Of a DNA stretch of 63,324 bases, positions 14,487 to 22,494 are shown piece by piece. The translations under genes and the position numbers were made by a program. Within the stretch, counting starts at the first letter, position 1, and each line of letters opens with the position of its first letter. A model generated the notes under the pieces. It was not told the origin of the DNA, did not search any database, and was given only the letters and a program-made list of their open reading frames with translations. This DNA comes from an uncultured SAR86 cluster bacterium (GTDB lineage Bacteria; Pseudomonadota; Gammaproteobacteria; Magnimaribacterales; D2472), in assembly GCA_902509555.1 (NCBI GenBank), contig CABWYS010000005.1, positions 1 to 63,324 on the forward strand. Direction: 5' to 3'.

Positions 14487-15509
14487 TTATCCTTTTGCAA
14501 TTTGAATTAAATGACTTACATGCTCATCTTTTGAATGATCAGTGCCTAAATGTTCGATTTCATTCCACATTGCAGCACTGCAAATAGGGCCCAGATCATC
14601 CTTCAAACTGTAAGCCACTTCTTCGCCAGTACCACAGAATCCCAGAGTTTCAACCATTTCATCCGTGACCAAGGCAAACATTTCTTCCCATTTTCCTTCT
14701 ACAGATAACTTATGCAAAGCTTCATTGATATCTCCCCAGCCATGAAAATCTAGAGCCGGTCTATAGGTTCTAGTTGAAGCATAAAAACTTATCCTTGCAG
14801 CGACATTTCTCTTAGCTGTTTTAAGATCCTCTTCCGTTTCTCCTGTTGCTATGAATCCGCCCCAAAGTAATTCACATTCTTTAGGATCTCTGTTTGACTT
14901 TTTTGCGCCCTCAATTACCGCCGGTAAAATAATATCATTTATATATTTTGGAGAGCACATAGGATGAAGTAATAATCCGTCAGCTACTTCACCAGCGATT
15001 CTTGCCATTCCAGGTCCAAGACCAGAAACATAAATTGGAGGCACATCACAATCCATAGGTGGTGGAGTGAACATTGGAGTCATGAGAGTATGGGTATAGT
15101 GCTCGCCCTGAAAGTCTAATTTTTTACCTGTTTTCCAAGTGTTCCAAATAGCTTTGACGGCAAGAATATATTCCCGCATTCTTGGTGCTGGTGGAGACCA
15201 AGGTACGCTGAATCTTCTTTCATTATGCCCTTTAACTTGAGTTCCTAAACCAAGTTGAAAACGACCATCGCTAAATGACTGTAAGTCCCAGCCCATGTTA
15301 GCAACAGTCATAGGGCTTCTTGGAAAAGCTATAGCTAATCCAGTTCTTACAATCATTTTTTTGGAATGTTCCAATCCAAGTAGAACAGGCAGGAAAGGCT
15401 CATTATTTAGCTCTCCAGAAACAAGCGCATCATATCCAAGAGATTCAGCATGCTTCACTATTTCGATGGTATTTTTAGATAAACCGGGAATATAAGTCTC
15501 TATTCTCAT
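14487..15509 (-). CDS. LLM-class (F420-dependent type) flavin oxidoreductase
   Basis: The 340-residue protein has the luciferase-like monooxygenase TIM barrel: an N-terminal ETYIPGLSK strand, AESLGYDALVSGE, the conserved RTGLAIAFPRSPM strand, GRFQLGLGTQVKGHNERRFS, and PPIYVSGLGPGMARIAGEVADG. The pattern is closest to F420-dependent LLM oxidoreductases described mostly from actinobacteria. Whether this organism makes F420 cannot be seen here, and FMN is a possible alternative cofactor. The gene lies 2 bases downstream of an acyl-CoA synthetase and abuts selO, so it probably acts on an acyl-CoA or on a lipid or steroid-like intermediate; that role is inference from context. Confidence 0.85.
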   Translation of the reverse strand: MRIETYIPGLSKNTIEIVKHAESLGYDALVSGELNNEPFLPVLLGLEHSKKMIVRTGLAIAFPRSPMTVANMGWDLQSFSDGRFQLGLGTQVKGHNERRFSVPWSPPAPRMREYILAVKAIWNTWKTGKKLDFQGEHYTHTLMTPMFTPPPMDCDVPPIYVSGLGPGMARIAGEVADGLLLHPMCSPKYINDIILPAVIEGAKKSNRDPKECELLWGGFIATGETEEDLKTAKRNVAARISFYASTRTYRPALDFHGWGDINEALHKLSVEGKWEEMFALVTDEMVETLGFCGTGEEVAYSLKDDLGPICSAAMWNEIEHLGTDHSKDEHVSHLIQIAKG

Positions 15510-15511
15510 AA

Positions 15512-17146
15512 TTATTTTATGTTTAATTGTGAATTAGCAAATTTTTGTGCCCATTGATAATTAGGCTTACCTGATGGAGCTCTTTCTATCAATTCAGAAA
15601 AAACTATTTCTTTTGGCATTTTGTAACTAGCTATATATTTTGAGGCAATATCTTTTATTTCATGGAGCGAGAGTTCAGAGTTTTCCCTCCTTTGAATTAC
15701 AGCAACAACTTTTTGTCCCCATCTTTCATCTTTAACACCAACTACCAGGCAATCAAATATGTTTGGGTGAGCTTTCAGAGCCATCTCAACTTCTTCTGGG
15801 AATATTTTTTCTCCACCTGAATTAATTGAAACACTTCCTCTGCCAAGAAGAGTCATTTGACCATCTTCCTCATATTTAGCCATATCTCCGGGTATTGAAT
15901 ATCTTTCTCTATTAATCTCAATAAAGGTTTTTTTAGATTTTTCCTCGTCCTTATAGTATGCAAGCGGTACATGCCCCTTTCTTGCTAAGTAACCAATAGT
16001 TGTCGTGTCATTAGGTTGAATTATTTCTAACGTTTCAAGATTTACAATTTCACTAAAGCTAGGTTTTGTAAATTTTGGACCCCCGCCAGAATCTTTTAAT
16101 TTTCCATCTTTGGTGTGAATGTTTACACCTGTTGCTCCAGTTTCAGACGATCCCACAGCATCTATTAAAAAAAGATTTGGTAGATATTCCAGGATGGTGT
16201 CTTTAATGGAGGCACTAAAAACAGATGCAGTGCTTGCCAAAACAAATAATGATGATAGGTCCAAACCTTTTTCTAATGCAGAGGGGAGTGCGTCACAAAG
16301 CGGTCTTCCCATTGCATCGCCTGTGATGGTTAGATTCATCACTTTTTCTTTTGCAATAATTTCCCAAATATAATCTGCGTCAAAGGAAATTTGATCATTA
16401 AGAATGAATTTCCAGCCTGAAAAAAAAGCATTAAACGATTGCCATTGGGCAGCGCCATGCATTAGTGGAGCTAATGCAAGAGCAGTTGTTTGGTCTTGCA
16501 AGCATTTATCTGCAAATGCCTCAGGGGTAGGATATTTTTCTCCAGTTACTGCATCAATGCCACCTCCTAGTGTCATCAGTACATCTTCCATACGCCAGAC
16601 AACACCTTTTGGCATACCAGTTGTGCCACCTGTGTAGAGTATGTATTTATCGTCGCCCGATCTTTCAACACTTAGCCTTGAATCATCTTGATTTGAGATA
16701 AGAGCTTCGAAATCATAACTCTCTTCAACTACATCATAAGCCCCTGAGTCATCATTTATGCATATGAAATCTTTTAAAAGAGGTAGATCATTTCTGATAT
16801 TATTGAGTTTTTCACCAAACTGCTTGTGATAAAAGACAGCTTCCATGTCCGCGTTATCAATTAGATATTTAAGCTCCTCTTCTACATATCTATAGTTAAT
16901 ATTTATAGGAATTGCACATAATTTATATGCCCCAAGCATCACCTCTAGCCACTCTATGCAATTGAAAGCATAAATTCCGATATGGCTACCTTTTTTAATA
17001 CCAAGTTTTTTTAAAGCATTTGCAGCTTTATTAGTTCGTGCATCTAACTCTTGGTAAGTTAGACGAGTAGACCCAAGAACCACTGCTTCTCTATCAGGAA
17101 TCCTATCTACAACTCCCTCAAAAATATCAGCAGCATTAAACTCCAT
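15512..17146 (-). CDS. Acyl-CoA synthetase (AMP-forming), FadD-like
   Basis: This is an adenylate-forming enzyme of 544 residues that activates a carboxylic acid to its CoA thioester. Visible motifs are the phosphate-binding loop YTGGTTGMPKGVVWR, the GSSETGATG segment, the hinge region around LLGRGSVSINSGGEKIFPEE and the catalytic lysine in APSGKPNYQW near the C-terminus. The TGGTTGMPKGV form resembles mycobacterial FadD17/FadD19-type synthetases that act on branched or steroid side-chain acids; the actual substrate is unknown. The start shares one base with the stop of the preceding synthetase (TAATG), so the two are probably coupled. Confidence 0.92.
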   Translation of the reverse strand: MEFNAADIFEGVVDRIPDREAVVLGSTRLTYQELDARTNKAANALKKLGIKKGSHIGIYAFNCIEWLEVMLGAYKLCAIPININYRYVEEELKYLIDNADMEAVFYHKQFGEKLNNIRNDLPLLKDFICINDDSGAYDVVEESYDFEALISNQDDSRLSVERSGDDKYILYTGGTTGMPKGVVWRMEDVLMTLGGGIDAVTGEKYPTPEAFADKCLQDQTTALALAPLMHGAAQWQSFNAFFSGWKFILNDQISFDADYIWEIIAKEKVMNLTITGDAMGRPLCDALPSALEKGLDLSSLFVLASTASVFSASIKDTILEYLPNLFLIDAVGSSETGATGVNIHTKDGKLKDSGGGPKFTKPSFSEIVNLETLEIIQPNDTTTIGYLARKGHVPLAYYKDEEKSKKTFIEINRERYSIPGDMAKYEEDGQMTLLGRGSVSINSGGEKIFPEEVEMALKAHPNIFDCLVVGVKDERWGQKVVAVIQRRENSELSLHEIKDIASKYIASYKMPKEIVFSELIERAPSGKPNYQWAQKFANSQLNIK

Positions 17147-18720
17147 TAGACGTTTGAAGAATGATTTTCCCAGTAGGGATCTCTGAGCCTTCTTTTGTAT
17201 AATTTACCATTTTCATCTCTAGGAAGTTTTTCAATAAAATCTATGCTTCTTGGTAGTTTCATTTTTGCAAGATTTTCCTGTGCAAAGTTCATTAGTTCAG
17301 CAAGAAGTTCATTAGAAGACTGGTAATCCTTGTTGAGCTCTACAACAGCTTTTACTTCTTCTCCCCACTCATCATTTGGAATTCCAAATACTGCTACATC
17401 AGCAACAGCGGGATGCATGAGAAAAGCGCTCTCAATCTCAGCTGGGTATATGTTGGCTCCACCTGAAATAATCATATCTATCTTCCTATCACATAGAAAT
17501 AAATATCCTTCATCATTTAAATATCCTATGTCACCCACAGTAAAGTAAACCTGATCATCAATAACTAACCGTTCTTTTTTTGTTTTTGCTTGATCACCCT
17601 TGTACTCAAATTTTGTTGCTTCACCAAGCTTCATAAAAACCGTACCCTGATTATCTGTTTCAGCTTCGGTTCCATCATCATTGATAATTTTTATTTCGGC
17701 TCCTGGCCATGCTTTACCAACTGTTCCAGGAAACTTTGACCATGACTCAGCATCAACAACCGTTCCGCCTCCTTCTGTGGCAGCATAATATTCCCATATA
17801 GAATTTCCCCACCATTCAATCATTGCTTGCTTGGTATGAATTGGGCAGGGTGCAGCAGCATGAATCATGGCCCGAGTTGATGAGCAATCATATTTTTTTC
17901 TGGTTTCATCAGGCAGCTGCAACAACCTATGAAATTGAGTTGGAACCATATGACTTGTTGTAACTTTATATTTATCAATGAGGTAAAGCATTTGCTCCGC
18001 ATCAAATTTTTCCATCAGAACAACAGAATGTCCATAATGCAAAGCTGCCGAAGAGTGAACCAAAACCGCAGTGTGATAAAGGGGAGATCCAACGATGTGA
18101 ACATTATTTTCCTGCGGTTGAATTTCAAAGAAACTAAGTATCATTGCAAACATGCTTAACACATCATCAGGATCGCCAGGAACTAATGCGCGTTTAACAC
18201 CCTTTGGTTTTCCTGTTGTACCAGAAGTGTAATTCATGACTTGACCAGCAGTTCTTTCTTCTGGATTAGTCGTTGGTTGAGAGCTTATAAAATCATTTAA
18301 ATGCGTAAATCCACTCATTTGAGTTGTGCTGATGCATCCTTGTTCTGGAAAATTAATTGCTGAAACAGCTTTTTGGCATGCTTCTTCCATGGGGGCGACT
18401 TCGCCAGAGGCAATAAATGCTTTCGCTCCTGAATCTTCAAGAATGTATGCTATTTCTGGTCCAGCTAGGTGCCAGTTAATGGGAACCATATAAAAGCCAG
18501 ATTGTGCACATGCAAGGTAAGCGATATAGTATTCGACTGAGTTAGGCAGCACGGTTGCTACCACATCACCGCTCTTAACTCCAAACTCTCTCAAGGCATG
18601 GGTTAACTGATTAGTTTTTGCAAGTAATTCTCCTCTTCTCCATATCTTTTCAGATGGTTCAACGATGGCAATTTCATCAGGGTCTGAATTTGCAATTTTA
18701 TAAAAACCTAATTCACTCAT
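17146..18720 (-). CDS. Acyl-CoA synthetase (AMP-forming), second paralogue
   Basis: This second adenylate-forming enzyme has 524 residues and is only distantly similar to its neighbour. It shows the P-loop NYTSGTTGKPKGVKR, YYAATEGGG, the GDIGYLNDEGYLFLCDRKID motif, the hinge SGGANIYPAEIE and the catalytic lysine in DENGKLYKRRLRD. It is the first gene of a minus-strand operon that continues into the other synthetase, the LLM oxidoreductase and SelO. Two synthetases in one operon suggest either two related acids or successive intermediates of one catabolic route. The promoter should lie in the 94-base gap shared with the divergent transporter at 18815. Confidence 0.92.
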   Translation of the reverse strand: MSELGFYKIANSDPDEIAIVEPSEKIWRRGELLAKTNQLTHALREFGVKSGDVVATVLPNSVEYYIAYLACAQSGFYMVPINWHLAGPEIAYILEDSGAKAFIASGEVAPMEEACQKAVSAINFPEQGCISTTQMSGFTHLNDFISSQPTTNPEERTAGQVMNYTSGTTGKPKGVKRALVPGDPDDVLSMFAMILSFFEIQPQENNVHIVGSPLYHTAVLVHSSAALHYGHSVVLMEKFDAEQMLYLIDKYKVTTSHMVPTQFHRLLQLPDETRKKYDCSSTRAMIHAAAPCPIHTKQAMIEWWGNSIWEYYAATEGGGTVVDAESWSKFPGTVGKAWPGAEIKIINDDGTEAETDNQGTVFMKLGEATKFEYKGDQAKTKKERLVIDDQVYFTVGDIGYLNDEGYLFLCDRKIDMIISGGANIYPAEIESAFLMHPAVADVAVFGIPNDEWGEEVKAVVELNKDYQSSNELLAELMNFAQENLAKMKLPRSIDFIEKLPRDENGKLYKRRLRDPYWENHSSNV

Positions 18721-18814
18721 TTGTCTATTTATATTTATTTAACTAATAATTCTAACTTTGTAATCCATGAATGTAACCTAATAATATAAATTTCTGTGTA
18801 ATAATGATTGCCAA

Positions 18815-19537
18815 ATGGACAGCCTACTTAGCAATTTAAATCAAGAAACTTTATGGTTATTGGTTGTTTTTTACGATTTATCACTCGCTATTTTTCTGTA
18901 TAGATTTTTTGGCAAATATGGTTTGTATTGTGCCGTAATCCTCGGAATAGTCCTTGGCAACCTTCAAGGTGGAAAGGTTAGCGAATTAACCCTATTTGGA
19001 ATACAGTTCAATGTCAGCATGGGCGCAATTCTATACTCAGGAATTTATTTCGCTACCGATCTTTTGAATGAGAAATTTGGTAAAGATGAGGCTAATCGAG
19101 CTGTCATGCTTGGATTTGTAGCAAATATAGCTGTAATGCTGACCTTGGTGCTTAGTACAAAGTTTCTGCCCTCTGACTTAACTGGATCGGCTGCAGAGGT
19201 CCATGAGGCTATTTCAGTTTTAGCATTTTACTCACCTATTTTTATCATCGGCTCCTTGACAGCATACCTTGTTAGCCAAAGATTTGATGTATGGTTTTTC
19301 CATTACTTGAAAAATTTAACGAATGGAAAAAAGTTATGGCTTAGAAATAATCTTTCTACCATGGCATCCCAGCTAATAGATACCCTGATATATCAATTTA
19401 CTTGGGTTCTTGCCACAGATTTAACATTCACCCAAGCTTTTGCCATCTCCATAGCAAAATACGTCATTAAGGTTTTGATAGCTCTAATAGATACCATTTT
19501 TATTTATTGGGTCAGGCATTGGGAAATTAAATCTTAG
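18815..19537 (+). CDS. Queuosine precursor transporter (YhhQ/VUT family)
   Basis: The integral membrane protein has 240 residues and about six hydrophobic segments. The family signature ATDLLNEKFGKDEANRAV is present, followed by a conserved C-terminal half with SQLIDTLIYQFTWVLA. E. coli YhhQ imports queuosine precursors (preQ0/preQ1) used for tRNA wobble modification; that function is taken from the family. I looked for a preQ1 riboswitch in the 94-base leader and found no matching aptamer. The gene stands alone between divergent acyl-CoA synthetase genes and msrB. Confidence 0.88.
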   Translation: MDSLLSNLNQETLWLLVVFYDLSLAIFLYRFFGKYGLYCAVILGIVLGNLQGGKVSELTLFGIQFNVSMGAILYSGIYFATDLLNEKFGKDEANRAVMLGFVANIAVMLTLVLSTKFLPSDLTGSAAEVHEAISVLAFYSPIFIIGSLTAYLVSQRFDVWFFHYLKNLTNGKKLWLRNNLSTMASQLIDTLIYQFTWVLATDLTFTQAFAISIAKYVIKVLIALIDTIFIYWVRHWEIKS

Positions 19538-19597
19538 TATAGAAAACGCTTGTATGGATTATACTTATACCAAAAGAAATTCTATTTAAATTAACAT

Positions 19598-19996
19598 ATG
19601 TCTAAAAAATCGAAAGGGGGGCTTCAAAAAGAACTTTCACCTGAATCTTATTATGTAACTCAGGAAAGCGGGACAGAGCGACCTTTTACAGGTCAGTATT
19701 GGGATCATGTTGAGGATGGGGTATACACTTGTATTTGCTGTGGTGAGATGCTTTTTAAATCTGAAACAAAATTTGATGCAGGCTGTGGATGGCCTAGTTT
19801 TTATGAAGCTGCAAATAGCAATAAAATTAATGAATTAGAGGATCATTCCCTATCAAGAGTTAGAACTGAGATTAGATGTTCAAAGTGTGATGCGCATCTT
19901 GGTCATGTTTTTACAGATGGCCCACAGCCTACTGGTTTGAGGTATTGTGTCAATTCTGCTGCTTTAGATTTTGAAAAAGAAACATCTTCAAATTAA
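19598..19996 (+). CDS. msrB: Peptide-methionine (R)-S-oxide reductase
   Basis: MsrB repairs the R-diastereomer of methionine sulfoxide in oxidised proteins using thioredoxin. The 132-residue protein has two zinc-binding CxxC pairs, Cys45-Cys48 (CICC) and Cys94-Cys97 (CSKC), the conserved CGWPSFYEA, the [17 protein letters not shown] block and the catalytic Cys117 in RYCVNSAAL. The start ATG at 19598 gives the usual family length; there is no signal peptide, so it is cytoplasmic. murJ begins at the base directly after its stop codon (TAAGTG), which suggests translational coupling. Confidence 0.97.
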   Translation: MSKKSKGGLQKELSPESYYVTQESGTERPFTGQYWDHVEDGVYTCICCGEMLFKSETKFDAGCGWPSFYEAANSNKINELEDHSLSRVRTEIRCSKCDAHLGHVFTDGPQPTGLRYCVNSAALDFEKETSSN

Positions 19997-21544
19997 GTGA
20001 CCGACAAAACTGCTTCTCATCTAAATTTTTCCTCAACCATTAAGGTAGGTGGTTGGACTTTTATCTCAAGAGTGGCCGGTTTAATTAGGGATATCTTTAC
20101 AACCAATTTGCTTGGGGCAAGTATTTTTCATGATATTTTTGTGGTTGTACTTAAAATTCCAAATGTTTTTAGAAAGTTCTTTGCTGAAGGAGCATTTAGC
20201 CAAGCTTTTATTCCAATATACTCTGAGTATTTAGGTAGCAAAGATGATAAGGGCGGTCAAGATTTTCTAAATGCTTTATTTGGTATTTTGCTCTCAGCAC
20301 TCTTTATATTTTCAGCCTTAGCTTTATTGTTTGCACCAATATTTATTTTGATATTTGCTCCAGGCTTTTACTTTGATATACAAAAACAGGATTTAGCTGT
20401 CAGTCTTTTAAGAATTATGTTTCCTTATCTTGCTTTAATTTCTCTTGTTGCTTTTGCAGCCGGCATTCAAAATTCTCATAATAAATTTTCTATTCCAGCA
20501 ATAACTCCCTTAATTTTCAATTTGAGTTTAATTGGTTCAGCATGGCTAGTTGCTCCAAAAATAGATATCCCAGTTATGGCTCTTGCTTGGGGAGTACTTC
20601 TAGCAGGATTTCTCCAATTACTTTTCCAGATTGCGCCTTTAGCAACGATAAAAAAAATCCCCGTACCAAAAATTGATTTTCAGAACCCCGGCGTTAAAAA
20701 ATTTTTTATTCTTATTCTTCCGGCTATTGTTGCAGGAGGCATAGCTCAAATAAATTTATTAATTGATACTATCTTTGCATCTTTGTTAATTACAGGTAGT
20801 CCAACTTGGCTATATGTTTCAGATAGATTAATACAATTCCCGATGGGAATATTTGCCATTGCTATTGGGACTGTTCTTTTGCCCAGCCTTTCGAAGGCTT
20901 ATGCTCAAAAAGAAATTCAAGCTTATACAGAACAACTTGAGCATGCGTTTAAGTTAGTTTTTTTTCTAGCTATCCCTTCGTTAATCGGATTGGCTTTATT
21001 TGCATCCCCATTGCTATCTACTATTTTTCAAAGAGGAGCTTTTTTGTGGAGTGACGTGCAGCAGGCTAGCTTGAGTTTGATAGGTTTTTCATTTGGATTA
21101 CCCTTTTTTATGGCCATGAAAGTATTGGTTCCAGCATTTTTTTCTAGGCAAAATACAAAAACTCCTATGTTGATAGCATTTTTAAGTTTATTGATAAATA
21201 TATTTCTGAACTACCTATTAGCATTTTATTTTGGTTTAGGACATCTTGGCTTAGCAATTGCAAGTTCTATTTCTGCAATAGTAAGCGTAATAATTTTAAG
21301 CCTTATTCTAAAAAGAGATGGGTTAATTTCTTTTTCTGGAATTTTAAGTGCTTTCTCCTTAAAAGTGTTAATAGCTAGCATTGCTTTGATATCTTTTTTA
21401 TTAATTTTTAATCAATATTTTAATTTTGAATTATTGAGTCAAGCTCAAAGGCTTTTGCATCTAGTTACTGCTGTCATTGGCTCATTAATAATTTATTTTG
21501 GAGCCAGTTTTTTATTAGGTGTTAGGCCAGCTGATTTTAAATAA
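19997..21544 (+). CDS. murJ: Lipid II flippase MurJ
   Basis: MurJ flips lipid-linked peptidoglycan precursors to the periplasmic side of the inner membrane. The 515 residues (E. coli 511) contain about 14 hydrophobic segments and the family N-terminal block SRVAGLIRDIFTTNLLGAS followed by FRKFFAEGAFSQAFIPIYSEY. Charged residues essential in the E. coli cavity are present in this block (for example the arginine of SRVAG and the lysine/arginine of FRKFFAEG). The start is GTG at 19997, abutting the msrB stop. The 3' end shares one base with the ribF start (TAATG). The murJ-ribF-ileS-lspA-ispH order is widespread in gammaproteobacteria. Confidence 0.96.
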   Translation: MTDKTASHLNFSSTIKVGGWTFISRVAGLIRDIFTTNLLGASIFHDIFVVVLKIPNVFRKFFAEGAFSQAFIPIYSEYLGSKDDKGGQDFLNALFGILLSALFIFSALALLFAPIFILIFAPGFYFDIQKQDLAVSLLRIMFPYLALISLVAFAAGIQNSHNKFSIPAITPLIFNLSLIGSAWLVAPKIDIPVMALAWGVLLAGFLQLLFQIAPLATIKKIPVPKIDFQNPGVKKFFILILPAIVAGGIAQINLLIDTIFASLLITGSPTWLYVSDRLIQFPMGIFAIAIGTVLLPSLSKAYAQKEIQAYTEQLEHAFKLVFFLAIPSLIGLALFASPLLSTIFQRGAFLWSDVQQASLSLIGFSFGLPFFMAMKVLVPAFFSRQNTKTPMLIAFLSLLINIFLNYLLAFYFGLGHLGLAIASSISAIVSVIILSLILKRDGLISFSGILSAFSLKVLIASIALISFLLIFNQYFNFELLSQAQRLLHLVTAVIGSLIIYFGASFLLGVRPADFK

Positions 21545-22488
21545 TGTACTTAATTAGAGGAATAGGAAACATAGAAACTTTTAACAGAAAGTTTCCAAAT
21601 CAGTCAATGAGTGGAACCATTGGGAATTTTGATGGTTTGCATCTTGGGCATCAAGCAATTCTTAATCAGGTAAAAGATAAGGCTAGAGAGAGCTCAAGTG
21701 CGTCTTTGGTATTTTTTACAGAGCCGCATGCATCTGAGTATTTTGCAGCTAAAGATGAAAATTCTTCAGCACCTCCTAGAATTTGCCCTTGGAGAGAAAA
21801 AGTAAAGTTGCTAAAAAATTTTGGAATAGACTTTGCATTTTTTCTTCAATTTAATAAATCTTTAAAAACAATGACTCCACAGAGTTTTCTTGATGATGTT
21901 CTAGCTCAACTCAACTTAAAACATTTAATCATTGGTGATGATTTTAGATTTGGAGCTGAGCGGGCTGGTGATTTTCAGCTATTAAAAGATTGGGGCAAGA
22001 GCAACGGAACAGAAGTAATTGCCAATAAAACAGTCACAAGAGATGGTTTAAGAATAAGCTCCACAAGAATACGAGAGGCCCTGTTGCAGAGCAAGTTTGA
22101 GCTGGCAGCACAATTGCTTGGGCGTCCCTATACGTTTTCAGGGAAAGTAGTTTATGGCAAGCAATTAGGTAGAACTATCGGCGTGCCTACTGCAAATCTT
22201 TGGATACCAAAACAAAGACTTCCTATAGCTGGCGTTTATGTAGTTAAGTGTTCATTGGCGGGAGAGTCATTCAATGGAATTGCAAATATGGGCATCAGAC
22301 CCACAGTAGACGGATCTAAACCTGTTCTTGAAATCCATATATTTAATTTCAGTGAGTCTATATATGGTCAAAGATTGACTGTAGAATTCAAAAATAAACT
22401 TCGTGATGAGAAGAAATTTGATAACATTGACCTATTAAAAGAACAAATTCTTCAAGACATCTCTCAAGCTAAAGAAATACTGGAATAA
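21544..22488 (+). CDS. ribF: Bifunctional riboflavin kinase / FAD synthetase
   Basis: This cytoplasmic enzyme phosphorylates riboflavin to FMN and adenylates FMN to FAD. The N-terminal nucleotidyltransferase domain carries GNFDGLHLGHQAIL (HxGH-type motif) and ISSTRIREALL. The C-terminal riboflavin kinase domain carries GKQLGRTIGVPTANLW and GIANMGIRPTVDG. The length of 314 residues equals the usual size. It begins within the murJ stop (TAATG) and ends 6 bases before ileS. Given the many flavoproteins nearby (SdhA, Lpd, OYE, LLM) it supplies their cofactor. Confidence 0.97.
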   Translation: MYLIRGIGNIETFNRKFPNQSMSGTIGNFDGLHLGHQAILNQVKDKARESSSASLVFFTEPHASEYFAAKDENSSAPPRICPWREKVKLLKNFGIDFAFFLQFNKSLKTMTPQSFLDDVLAQLNLKHLIIGDDFRFGAERAGDFQLLKDWGKSNGTEVIANKTVTRDGLRISSTRIREALLQSKFELAAQLLGRPYTFSGKVVYGKQLGRTIGVPTANLWIPKQRLPIAGVYVVKCSLAGESFNGIANMGIRPTVDGSKPVLEIHIFNFSESIYGQRLTVEFKNKLRDEKKFDNIDLLKEQILQDISQAKEILE

Positions 22489-22494
22489 TTCTCT

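Noticed and set aside
18721-18814. Possible preQ1 riboswitch ahead of the queuosine precursor transporter
   Set aside because: No hairpin with the A-rich tail and conserved loop of either preQ1 class could be drawn in the 94 bases.
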